DNA from: JAXHUH01 sp034211175
Lineage (GTDB): Bacteria; Actinomycetota; Acidimicrobiia; Acidimicrobiales; CAIXPF01
Assembly (NCBI GenBank): GCA_034211175.1
Contig: JAXHUH010000152.1
Location: forward strand, 1 to 6,793
Length of the DNA stretch: 6,793 nt
Reading direction: 5' to 3'
Shown: one piece after another, positions 1 through 6,124 of the stretch
Position numbering within the stretch: position 1 is the first letter of the stretch
How the letters are laid out: the number at the start of each line of letters is the position of its first letter
Program-made: the position numbers and the translations under genes
Notes under the pieces: generated by a model
Databases searched by the model: none
What the model saw: only the letters and a program-made list of their open reading frames with translations
Told to the model about the DNA's origin: nothing

Positions 1-3
1 GCG

Positions 4-67
4 GAGCCCTTCTGTTCTGGAGCTTGTGGATCTCGACAACCCACATCTTCCCAGCTCAGAAGGGCTC
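4..67. repeat. Compound inverted repeat / long imperfect hairpin at left edge
   Basis: GAGCCCTTCTG (4-14) is perfectly complementary to CAGAAGGGCTC (57-67). The stem continues inward as CTGG (17-20) with CCAG (51-54), and then TGTGG (25-29) with CCACA (41-45), so nearly the whole segment can fold. There is no following T-tract, so it is not a textbook terminator. Read on the minus strand, AGAAGGG lies at 6-12, a Shine-Dalgarno-like stretch pointing off the left edge. The segment could therefore be the structured leader of a minus-strand gene starting just outside the window, or an insertion-sequence end: the right arm contains GGCTCTTCCG (63-72), like ISL3-family termini. The pairing is directly visible; its role is inferred. 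Confidence 0.6.
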
Positions 68-128
68 TTCCGCGCACCCGCACATCACCGAATCACATTC
101 GCCATGACCATTCGGGGCTAACAGTCCT

Positions 129-289
129 ACTGATCACTGCAACGAGAGAATCGTCTACATGAGCACACATCGACACGACCCGTTCAGCTCGCACAGAACG
201 AGCGGGGTTCGTTCGCAGAATTGCGCACCGTTACAACTACCCAAAGTTGGCCATGCGGGTGGTTCGGGGACCTGTCGATAGTGATCAGT
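129..289. repeat. 10-bp inverted pair ACTGATCACT / AGTGATCAGT
   Basis: ACTGATCACT at 129-138 and AGTGATCAGT at 280-289 are exact reverse complements, each built around the palindrome TGATCA, and are separated by 141 bp of apparently non-coding DNA upstream of the polysaccharide operon. They could be paired operator half-sites or chance. A nearby ACGGT (291-295) / ACCGT (304-308) pair is also present. No regulator can be named. Confidence 0.25.
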
Positions 290-607
290 GACGGTCGAAC
301 GGAACCGTGTCGGTGCACCACGCTCCGGCGCCGGTGATTCGACGCAACGGCGGAAGATAGAAGGCGGAATGAGCAATGGGCGGGTGCTCACCTGACCACG
401 CGCGCTCGGCGGCGGCGGCCGTCGACGCGCCATCTCGAACACGGATCCACCGGGGATCCGGCACCGTCGGCGCCCCGGACGCGGCCGCGAGCCGATCGCG
501 GGCCACGACGGAAGCGTCGACGGCAACAACGGGTGTGGCGTCGGGCGCGACCGGCACGGGCGGAGCGACGGCACATGGTCCCGGCCGACGTGCTCAGAGC
601 GCGTGGC

Positions 608-614
608 GGGAGGG
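608..614 (+). promoter_or_regulatory. Ribosome binding site favouring GTG 625 for the sugar transferase
   Basis: GGGAGGG lies 10 bases upstream of GTG 625. A competing site, AAGGCGG at 361-367, sits 8 bases before ATG 376 in the same frame, so the start cannot be fixed from ribosome binding sites alone. The weak codon bias of 376-624 and the length of the catalytic family favour 625. Confidence 0.4.
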
Positions 615-624
615 CGGGCCGCCA

Positions 625-1269
625 GTGGACGATGTCATCGCTCCGGCACGGATATATCGGATGAAGCGATGCATCGACGCCGTCGCCGCGATCGCGCTGT
701 TCGCGATGTTGTCGCCGGTGCTCGCCGCGGCGGCCGTCGCGGTGGCGATCAGCACGCGCGGTCCGGTCATCTTCCGACAGACCAGGGTGGGACTCGGCGG
801 TGAGCGGTTCACGCTCTACAAGTTCCGCACGATGCACGCGAACAGCGACGATCGTGGCCATCGAGCGTACGTCGAGCAACTCATCCTTGGTGATGCCCCC
901 GACGACGGCGCCGGTGTGTACAAGCTCACCGCCGACCCCCGGGTGACCCGGGTAGGACGGGTCCTGCGCCGCTACAGCATCGACGAGCTCCCCCAGCTGT
1001 GGAACGTCGTGCGCGGCGAGATGAGCCTCGTCGGGCCGCGACCGGCCACGCCGCACGAGGTGGCGCTGTACGACCCCCGGGCGCTGGCCCGATTGGCCGT
1101 CCGCCCCGGGCTGACCGGCCTCTGGCAGGTCGGCGGGCGCTGCCGCCTGACGTTCGACGAGATGATCGACCTCGACATCGCGTACGTGCGCGATGCCGGG
1201 CTCGTCCTCGACCTGCGGACCCTGGCCGCGACCCCGGCGGCGGTGGCCGCCGCGACCGGAGCGGCATGA
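625..1269 (+). CDS. Polyprenyl-phosphate sugar phosphotransferase (bacterial sugar transferase family)
   Basis: Initiating enzyme of polysaccharide or glycan assembly: it transfers a sugar-1-phosphate from a nucleotide sugar to undecaprenyl phosphate at the inner face of the membrane. From GTG 625 the protein has 214 residues, the size of the minimal PglC-like catalytic domain. Visible features are Tyr-Arg then Met-Lys-Arg before a hydrophobic segment (about 17-42), FRQTRVG (50-56), YKFRTM, the catalytic Asp-Glu pair in SIDELPQL (120-121), GPRP (about 137-140) and RPGLTGLWQV (160-169). It lacks the large N-terminal membrane and CoA-binding-like regions of WcaJ/WbaP proteins. Alternative starts are ATG 376 (297 residues, adding a low-complexity extension) and ATG 661; the Ile-Tyr-Arg just before 661 looks like part of the conserved N-terminus and argues against 661. 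The stop overlaps the next start (ATGA). The sugar substrate cannot be read from the sequence. The family is certain; the start is less so. Confidence 0.93.
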   Translation: MDDVIAPARIYRMKRCIDAVAAIALFAMLSPVLAAAAVAVAISTRGPVIFRQTRVGLGGERFTLYKFRTMHANSDDRGHRAYVEQLILGDAPDDGAGVYKLTADPRVTRVGRVLRRYSIDELPQLWNVVRGEMSLVGPRPATPHEVALYDPRALARLAVRPGLTGLWQVGGRCRLTFDEMIDLDIAYVRDAGLVLDLRTLAATPAAVAAATGAA

Positions 1270-2009
1270 CCATGACCGCCCAGGACCTCCCGCACCTCCC
1301 CGACGGCGCCCACCTCGCCGGCCCGGTCGTCGGGCTCGAGACGGCGACGATCCTCGGGCCGTGTGTGCTCGGCCATCCGGCGGCCGGCGCGTCCGGGCCG
1401 CTCGTGCTCGGCGGGGGTGTGACCATCCGGGCCTACGCCGTCCTCTACGCGGGCACCGAGCTCGGCGCCGGCGTCCACGTCGGCCACGGCGCGCTCGTCC
1501 GCGAAGGCAACATCGTCGGGCCCGGCTCGTCGATCGGCACCCACGCCCAGCTCGAACCGGGCAACCGGCTCGGGGCCCGGTGCCGCATCCACTCCGGGTG
1601 CTTCCTCTCCTCGACGACGCTGGGCGACGACGTCTTCTGCGGCCCCCACGTGGTGTTCACCGACGACCCGCACCCCCCGTGCCCCGACTACCTGCGATGC
1701 GTCGGCGGCGCCCACGTCGGCGACCGGGCCAGCATCGGCGCGGGGACGGTCGTCGGGCCGGGCGTGCGCATCGGCGACCGGGCGCTCATCGGCGCCGGGT
1801 CGACGGTCGTGCACGACGTCGCCGAGGCGACCGTGGCGGCCGGCAACCCGGCGCGGCGGCTGCGCGCCCGGTCCGAGTTGACCTGTGGGGCCGGGCTCCA
1901 CGCCGCGCCCTACGACTGGGAACCGACACCGGCGGGGGCCGGTTCCCCGACGCCCGTCGAGATGCGGGCGACGACCAGCGAACCCGAGCAGCAACGGCGG
2001 AGGTCCTGA
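1266..2009 (+). CDS. Left-handed beta-helix N-acyltransferase (WbpD/WlbB-like)
   Basis: Probable acetyltransferase that acetylates an amino group on a nucleotide sugar, using acetyl-CoA in the cytoplasm. The 247-residue product is dominated by hexapeptide repeats (about 46-185; for example IGTHAQLEPGNRLG and VGDRASIGAGTVVGPGVRIG), a VREGNIVG segment (78-85), GPHVVFTDDPHPPCP (126-140) and the closing AGNPARRLR (192-200) typical of WbpD/WlbB-type and related transferases. About 45 residues after the helix are Pro/Ala/Thr-rich and probably disordered. ATG 1266 overlaps the previous stop; ATG 1272 is an equally possible start, with GGAG at 1258-1261 at better spacing. Its place beside a Gfo/Idh/MocA dehydrogenase and a DegT aminotransferase suggests it acetylates the 3-amino group that the aminotransferase installs. 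The regiochemistry and the acyl group are inferred, and a formyl or other acyl group is not excluded. Confidence 0.88.
   Translation: MTMTAQDLPHLPDGAHLAGPVVGLETATILGPCVLGHPAAGASGPLVLGGGVTIRAYAVLYAGTELGAGVHVGHGALVREGNIVGPGSSIGTHAQLEPGNRLGARCRIHSGCFLSSTTLGDDVFCGPHVVFTDDPHPPCPDYLRCVGGAHVGDRASIGAGTVVGPGVRIGDRALIGAGSTVVHDVAEATVAAGNPARRLRARSELTCGAGLHAAPYDWEPTPAGAGSPTPVEMRATTSEPEQQRRRS
1999..2003 (+). promoter_or_regulatory. Ribosome binding site of the oxidoreductase gene
   Basis: GGAGG, 9 bases before ATG 2013 and inside the last codons of the acyltransferase gene. It fixes the oxidoreductase start and indicates translation coupled to the upstream gene. Confidence 0.7.
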
Positions 2010-2012
2010 GCA

Positions 2013-3032
2013 ATGCGAATCGGAGTGGTCGGATGCGGCTACTGGGGCTCGAAGCACGTGCGAGTCCTCCACACCACCGACGGCGTGTCCGACGTCGTCG
2101 TCATCGACGGTGACTCGGACCGCCGGGCGAGCCTGGCCAAGGCGTTCCCGTCGGTCGGGACGCGCCCGTCCCTCGAGGACGCCATCGACGAGGTCGACGC
2201 GGTCATCGTCGCCACGCCGCCGCGGACCCATCACCGCCTGGCGCGCCTCGCCCTCGAGCACGGCCGCCACGTCCTCGTCGAGAAGCCGTTGGCCACGTCG
2301 AACGCCGAGGCCCGCGACCTCGTGCGCGTGGCCGACGCCGGCGACCTCGTGCTCAAGGTGGGCCACACGTTCGAGCACAACGCCGCGGTGTGGCGACTGC
2401 GCCAGGCCGTGGCGGGTGGCGAGCTCGGCGACATCCACTACATCGACTCGGCCCGCCTGAACCTCGGGCTGTACCAGAGCGACGTGAACGTCATCTGGGA
2501 CCTGGCACCCCACGACATCTCGATCGCCAACTACGTGCTCGATGCCCGTCCGCAGGCGGTCACCGCATGGGCATCGTCCCACGCCAACGCACACGCCGAC
2601 GTCGCCACCATCCGACTCGACTACGAGGCGATCGACGTGACCGCCACGATCCGGGTGAGCTGGCTCGACCCGTGCAAGGTGCGGCGCACGACCATCGTCG
2701 GCAGCCAGCGCATGGCGGTGTACGACGACCTCGACGACAACGAGCGGGTGCGGGTGTACGACCGCGGGGTCGACCGCCGCCTCGGGGGCACGAGCCACGA
2801 GCTGCCGATGTCGTACCGCTACGGCGACGTCGTGGCCCCCTACGTCGACCTCAAGGAACCGCTCCTCGTCGAGGACCAGGACTTCGTGGACGCCATCCGG
2901 TCGAGCGACTCGGGGCGGGCCGGCGGGCGGTCGGGCCTCGACGTCGTCGAGGCCGTCGTCGCCGCGCAGGAGTCGGTGGCCCGCGGGCGCACGGTGACGA
3001 TCGACGACCTGGTCCCGGCGGTGGCGTCGTGA
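2013..3032 (+). CDS. Gfo/Idh/MocA-family NAD(P)-dependent sugar dehydrogenase (WbpB/WlbA-like)
   Basis: Predicted to oxidise a nucleotide-linked sugar, most likely at C3 of a UDP-N-acetyl-hexosamine or its uronate, giving the 3-keto sugar that the next enzyme aminates. The protein has 339 residues, normal for the family. The Rossmann motif GCGYWG is at 7-12, the EKP signature at 90-92, and VGHTFEHN at 117-123 is followed by the substrate-side segment DVNVIWDLAPHDIS (157-170) with its conserved His-167 and Asp-168. The C-terminal half is the alpha/beta sheet domain of the family. It starts at ATG 2013, 3 bases after the upstream stop, and ends in a GTGA overlap with the aminotransferase. This order is the recurring genetic setting of 3-acetamido-sugar pathways. 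No dedicated UDP-sugar 6-dehydrogenase (WbpA-like) is in the window, so whether the substrate is a uronate is open. Confidence 0.92.
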   Translation: MRIGVVGCGYWGSKHVRVLHTTDGVSDVVVIDGDSDRRASLAKAFPSVGTRPSLEDAIDEVDAVIVATPPRTHHRLARLALEHGRHVLVEKPLATSNAEARDLVRVADAGDLVLKVGHTFEHNAAVWRLRQAVAGGELGDIHYIDSARLNLGLYQSDVNVIWDLAPHDISIANYVLDARPQAVTAWASSHANAHADVATIRLDYEAIDVTATIRVSWLDPCKVRRTTIVGSQRMAVYDDLDDNERVRVYDRGVDRRLGGTSHELPMSYRYGDVVAPYVDLKEPLLVEDQDFVDAIRSSDSGRAGGRSGLDVVEAVVAAQESVARGRTVTIDDLVPAVAS

Positions 3033-4249
3033 GCGCCCGCCCCGCGCCGCGAGGCGCCATCGCATCGGTCGCACACCACACGACGGGCGCCCCGGAGGCG
3101 TCGCTCCCACCCGTGCCGTTCCTCGACCTCTCCCGCGTCCACGGGCCGATGGCCGACGAGCTCGCCGCGTGCTGGCAACGCGCCCTGGCGACCAGCGACT
3201 TCATCGGCGGCCCCACCGTCGAGCGGTTCGAGGCCGAGTGGGCCGCCGCGTGCGACGCGACCCACGCCGTGGGCGTGGCCAACGGCACCGATGCGCTCGA
3301 GCTCGGGCTCGTCGCCCTGGGCATCGGACCGGGCGACGAGGTGATCGCGCCGGCGAACACGTTCGTCGCCACGATCGAGGCCATCGTCCGCAGCGGCGCC
3401 CGACCGGTGCTCGTCGACGTCGAGCCGGGGCGACTGCTCCTGACCGGCGACGCGGTGCGTGGCGCGGTCACGCCGCGGACGGCCGCGGTCATCGCCGTGC
3501 ACCTCTACGGCCAGCCGGTCGACGCCGACGACCTGCGGGCGACGTGTGCCGGCCTCGGACTGGCGCTGATCGAGGACGCGGCCCAGGCCCACCTCGCCCG
3601 CTGGCAGGGGGAGGTCGTCGGGTCGCTCGGTGCGTTCGCGGCGTTCAGCTTCTACCCGGGCAAGAACCTCGGCGCCGTGGGCGACGGTGGGGCGCTCGTG
3701 ACCGACGACCCGGTGCTGGCCGAGCGGGTGCGGGTCCTCGCCAACCACGGCCGGCCGGCGTCGGGCCACGGCGCCCATGTCGTCGTCGGGACGAACAGCC
3801 GGCTCGATGCGGTCCAGGCGGCGGTGCTGTCCGCCAAGCTGCGGCGACTCGAGGCGTGGAACGAGCAGCGCAGGACGGCTGCGGCCGCCTACCGACGGTT
3901 GCTCACCCCGCACGGGATCGAGCTGCTGGCACCCGAACCGGCGGCGCTGGCCGTCCACCACCTCGAGATCGTGCGGGTGGAACGGCGTGACGAGGTCGCG
4001 GCGAGGTTGCGGGACCGGGGCATCCACACCGGGGTGCACTACCCGCTCGCCTGCCACCAGCACGAGCCCTACGCCGCCTTCGCGGCGGGGTGTCTGCCGG
4101 TGGCGGAGCGGGACGCGGCGCGGGTGCTGTCGCTGCCGATGTTCCCCGGCATCACCGGAGCGGAGATCACCAGGGTGGCGGACGGGCTGGTCGCGGTGCT
4201 CGGCGAGCTGGCCGACGAGGACCCGGCCATCCGGGAGGTCGCGTCGTGA
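3029..4249 (+). CDS. DegT/DnrJ/EryC1/StrS-family PLP sugar aminotransferase (WbpE/WlbC-like)
   Basis: PLP-dependent aminotransferase that would convert the keto nucleotide sugar made by the preceding dehydrogenase into an amino sugar, with glutamate as the usual donor. From GTG 3029 it has 406 residues. Family landmarks are DLSRVHGPMADEL (33-45), NGTDAL in the phosphate-binding region (85-90), EDAAQAH with the pyridine-nitrogen Asp-183, FSFYPGKNLGAVGDGG with the Schiff-base Lys-212, GTNSRLDAVQAAVL (254-267), VHYP (336-339) and LSLPMFPG (367-374). The first ~28 residues are an Ala/Pro-rich lead-in that many homologues lack, and no recognisable Shine-Dalgarno precedes GTG 3029. The GTGA overlap with the upstream stop implies coupled translation. 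The aminotransferase family is certain; attachment at C3 rather than C4 is inferred from the neighbouring Gfo/Idh/MocA enzyme, because C4 aminotransferases usually pair with a 4,6-dehydratase, which is absent here. Confidence 0.95.
   Translation: MSARPAPRGAIASVAHHTTGAPEASLPPVPFLDLSRVHGPMADELAACWQRALATSDFIGGPTVERFEAEWAAACDATHAVGVANGTDALELGLVALGIGPGDEVIAPANTFVATIEAIVRSGARPVLVDVEPGRLLLTGDAVRGAVTPRTAAVIAVHLYGQPVDADDLRATCAGLGLALIEDAAQAHLARWQGEVVGSLGAFAAFSFYPGKNLGAVGDGGALVTDDPVLAERVRVLANHGRPASGHGAHVVVGTNSRLDAVQAAVLSAKLRRLEAWNEQRRTAAAAYRRLLTPHGIELLAPEPAALAVHHLEIVRVERRDEVAARLRDRGIHTGVHYPLACHQHEPYAAFAAGCLPVAERDAARVLSLPMFPGITGAEITRVADGLVAVLGELADEDPAIREVAS
4233..4238 (+). promoter_or_regulatory. Ribosome binding site of the GT4 gene
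   Basis: GGGAGG, 7 bases upstream of GTG 4246 and within the final codons of the aminotransferase gene. It supports the GTG start over more upstream in-frame codons, which would overlap the aminotransferase by over 150 bases. Confidence 0.7.
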
Positions 4250-5517
4250 GCGCCGGCCACGCGCTGTTCCTGGTCGAGAACCTGTCGGTCCCGGCCGACG
4301 ACCGCGTGTGGCGGGAGGCGTGCGCCGTGCGCGACCTCGGTTGGTCGGTGTCGGTCGTGTGCCCGACCGGCATCGGCGCCGACCGGGCGAGGCGGGAGGT
4401 CCGCGAGGGCATCGAGATCCACCGCTTCCCCGCCCCGCCCGACCGGCCGGGCGCCGTCGGCCTGGCGAGGGAGTACGCGGCGGCGATGTGGCACCTCGCC
4501 CGGATGGCGCATGCCATCGACCGGCGTCGGCGGGTGGACGTGGTCCACGTCGCCAACCCGCCGGACCTGCTGGTGCCGGTGGCTGCGAGCCTGCGGATGC
4601 GTCATCCCGCCGCCGTCGTGTTCGACCAGCACGACCTCGTGCCCGAGCTGGTCGCCACCCGCTTCCCTCGGCTGCGGCCGGCGCGGTGGGTCGCCCGCGC
4701 GCTGGAGCGTTCGAGCTACGGCCTGAGCGACAAGGTGATCGTGGCCAACGAGGTGTTCCGCGGGGTGGCGCTCCGACGGGGTCGCCGACCGGCGGGGGAC
4801 GTGGCGGTCGTGCGCAACGCGCCCGACCCGGCCCGCTTCGCGGCGGTTCCACCCGACCCGACGTTGCGCCGGGGTCGGCGACACCTGGCGGTCTACGTGG
4901 GGGTGATGGGACCCCAGGACGGCGCCGATCTCGCCGTGCGGGCGCTGGCGCGGCTACGGCGTGACCACGGGCGCGACGACGTGCACGCCATCTTCTGCGG
5001 GCGGGGAAGCGAGCTGGCGCGGTGCCGCATGCTCGCCGCGGAGCTCGGCGTCGACGACGTCGTCGAGTTCGCGGGCTGGCAGTCACGCGAGCAGGTGGTC
5101 CGCCACCTCTCGAGCGCCGACGTCGCGTTGGCGCCCGACCCGCGCAACCCGCTGAACGACCGCTCGAGCATGGTGAAGATCGCGGAGTACCTGGCGATCG
5201 GGGTGCCGATCGTGGCCTTCGACCTCCCCGAGACGGTCCGGCTGGCGGCCGGCGCGGCCCGGATCGTGCCCGGCAACGACGTCGCCGGCTTCGCCCGGGC
5301 CATCGACGATCTCCTCGACGACCCGGCCGAGCGGGACCGGATGCGAACGATCGCCGCCGAGCGGGCCTGCGGCCCCGGCTCCTGGTCGACCGCCCGCCGC
5401 ACCCTCGAGACCGTCTACACCGACCTCGCCGCCGCCCTCGTCGAGCCACCGCGAGCAGCCCGAACCGTCGAAGTGCCGTCGGGTCCCACCGGCCGGACTG
5501 GACCGCTCCGGCACTGA
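4246..5517 (+). CDS. GT4-type glycosyltransferase (GT-B fold)
   Basis: Predicted cytoplasmic or membrane-associated glycosyltransferase that adds a sugar from a nucleotide donor to the growing lipid-linked glycan. The 423-residue product has the N-terminal acceptor domain pattern VWREACAVRDLGWSVSVVCP (21-40), HVANPPDLLVP (101-111) and FDQHDLVPEL (126-135). The donor domain follows, with an YVGVMGPQDG segment (217-226), IFCGRGSE (249-256), VEFAGW (273-278) and SSMVKIAEYLAIGVPIVAFD (307-326). The position of the first glutamate of the usual E-x7-E pair is taken by a DRSSMVK stretch, a variant common in this GT4 subgroup. The last ~25 residues are Pro/Arg-rich and probably disordered. GTG 4246 overlaps the aminotransferase stop and has a good Shine-Dalgarno. 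It is the last intact gene of the operon. Donor and linkage are unknown; the 3-acetamido sugar made by the three upstream enzymes is a plausible donor. Confidence 0.92.
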   Translation: MSAGHALFLVENLSVPADDRVWREACAVRDLGWSVSVVCPTGIGADRARREVREGIEIHRFPAPPDRPGAVGLAREYAAAMWHLARMAHAIDRRRRVDVVHVANPPDLLVPVAASLRMRHPAAVVFDQHDLVPELVATRFPRLRPARWVARALERSSYGLSDKVIVANEVFRGVALRRGRRPAGDVAVVRNAPDPARFAAVPPDPTLRRGRRHLAVYVGVMGPQDGADLAVRALARLRRDHGRDDVHAIFCGRGSELARCRMLAAELGVDDVVEFAGWQSREQVVRHLSSADVALAPDPRNPLNDRSSMVKIAEYLAIGVPIVAFDLPETVRLAAGAARIVPGNDVAGFARAIDDLLDDPAERDRMRTIAAERACGPGSWSTARRTLETVYTDLAAALVEPPRAARTVEVPSGPTGRTGPLRH

Positions 5518-5542
5518 CGACCCGCCGACGCCCACGCACGTT

Positions 5543-5564
5543 CTGCGTGTTCGAAGCCACGCAG
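5543..5564 (+). terminator. Possible stem-loop terminator after the operon
   Basis: CTGCGTG (5543-5549) pairs with CACGCAG (5558-5564) around an 8-base loop, 25 bases after the glycosyltransferase stop. A competing 6-bp stem uses CACGCA (5533-5538) with TGCGTG (5544-5549). No T-tract follows, as is common in actinomycetes, so termination activity is inferred from position between convergent genes. Confidence 0.35.
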
Positions 5565-5615
5565 CTGCCGGTACGACGGGTGGTCTCGACAGATCGAACG
5601 GCGCACCCGCCGCAC

Positions 5616-5636
5616 GTCGCACATCATCGATGCGAC
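5616..5636 (-). terminator. Possible stem-loop downstream of the minus-strand gene remnant
   Basis: GTCGCA (5616-5621) pairs with TGCGAC (5631-5636) around a 9-base loop. It lies 31 bases past the stop of the minus-strand nucleotidyltransferase remnant, in the convergent gap, where a terminator is expected. The stem is short and has no T-run. Confidence 0.25.
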
Positions 5637-5667
5637 CGGCACGACAACCGGCGCCGTCACTTCGCCG

Positions 5668-6120
5668 TCATGTGGTCGCACTCTCCGGCGAGATCCGCGC
5701 CGAACGGTGGACCGAGCCGGTCGACACGATGCACCCGTCGCCGACGATCGATCCGTCCGACACGACTGCGGACTCCCCGACGACCGCGCCCGATCCAACG
5801 ACGGAATCGGACACCACCGCACCTCGACCGACCTCGGCGCCGGGCAGCAGCACCGAGTTCTCGACCGTCCCTCCCCGTCGAACCGCCGCGCCGGGAAGGA
5901 CAACCGAGCCCCGCACGAGTGCGCCGGTGTCGACCGTCGCACGGGCATCGATGTACTCGGCGCTCCCATGGGTACGGAACGCGAGCTCCCGGTGTGCTGC
6001 GAGATAGGTGGCGGGCGTACCGGCGTCCAGCCATCGGCAGCGCGATCGCACGCCGAACAGCGTGCCCGCCTCGGCCATGGCCGGGAAGACCTCACGCTCG
6101 ACCGACACAGGTCGCCCCGC
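5668..6120 (-). pseudogene. Nucleotidyltransferase (sugar-1-phosphate NTP transferase), C-terminal remnant
   Basis: About 150 residues of the C-terminal part of an NDP-sugar pyrophosphorylase, the enzyme class that makes GDP-mannose, dTDP-glucose or similar from a sugar-1-phosphate. Reading from 6120 leftwards it shows GRPVSVEREVFPAM (EREVFP at 6082-6099), the family signature WLDAGTP (6013-6033) and YLAAHREL. A run of hexapeptide repeats (5722-5946) follows, ending at a TGA at 5668-5670. This arrangement resembles actinobacterial mannose-1-phosphate guanylyltransferase-like proteins. The N-terminal ~200-230 residues, including the nucleotide-binding loop, are absent. Right of 6120 the frame stays open but no longer resembles the family, because it is antisense to a glycosyltransferase. 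No start or ribosome binding site belongs to it. It is a truncated gene or one side of a chimeric join. Substrate is undetermined. Confidence 0.75.
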
Positions 6121-6124
6121 CTCG
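6118..6124. other. Rearrangement junction between two truncated, divergent genes
   Basis: Family-like minus-strand sequence ends at about 6118-6120 and family-like plus-strand sequence begins at about 6121-6124. Both genes lose their N-terminal halves at this point. A single deletion across the middle of a head-to-head gene pair would produce exactly this pattern; so would a false join in an assembly. No repeat or IS motif is visible at the join. Confidence 0.65.

Larger units (their letters stand above)
68..624. other. Upstream region with no supportable gene
   Basis: No convincing gene is seen here on either strand. Positions 68-375 are clearly less GC-rich than the operon and have frequent stops. 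I see no promoter with a credible -35/-10 pair. Positions 376-624 are open in the frame of the following sugar transferase and encode an Ala/Thr/Gly/Arg-rich low-complexity string. By hand count, however, the G/C share is about 72%, 83% and 76% at codon positions 1, 2 and 3. Real genes of this base composition have position 3 highest, so this stretch does not look like coding sequence in that frame. The operon promoter most likely lies somewhere in this region. Confidence 0.5.

Noticed and set aside
196..210. Possible actinobacterial SOS/LexA-like box (GAAC...GTTC)
   Set aside because: The spacing between GAAC and GTTC is 7 rather than the 4 bases of the known box, and there is no DNA-repair gene nearby.
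159..281. Small 40-codon plus-strand frame from ATG 159
   Set aside because: Only a weak upstream GAGAG, no recognisable motif and ordinary non-coding composition; not enough to call a gene.
285..574. Minus-strand frames opposite the start of the sugar transferase region
   Set aside because: No family resemblance, no ribosome binding site of note, and no coding-type codon-position bias in the segment.
2390..3028. N-terminal extension of the aminotransferase back to 2390
   Set aside because: The extra residues are Arg/Gly-rich and overlap the oxidoreductase gene out of frame. Family similarity begins after GTG 3029, which has the same GTGA overlap seen at other boundaries of the operon.
972..3110. 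Very long minus-strand open frame (over 700 codons) antisense to the acyltransferase and oxidoreductase genes
   Set aside because: It is a mirror of well-identified plus-strand genes in GC-rich DNA, where stops are rare. Its translation is Arg/Gly/Asp-rich with no family pattern.
2840..5560. Minus-strand open frame of about 900 codons antisense to the aminotransferase and GT4 genes
   Set aside because: Low-complexity Arg/Pro/Gly translation fully opposite two genes with clear catalytic motifs; a shadow frame.
5630..6007. Plus-strand Thr/Pro/Ser-rich frame that looks like a mucin-like or cell-wall linker protein
   Set aside because: It is the exact antisense of the hexapeptide-repeat tail of the minus-strand nucleotidyltransferase, which carries the recognisable WLDAGTP and EREVFP motifs. 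The periodic TTAP-like pattern mirrors the repeats.
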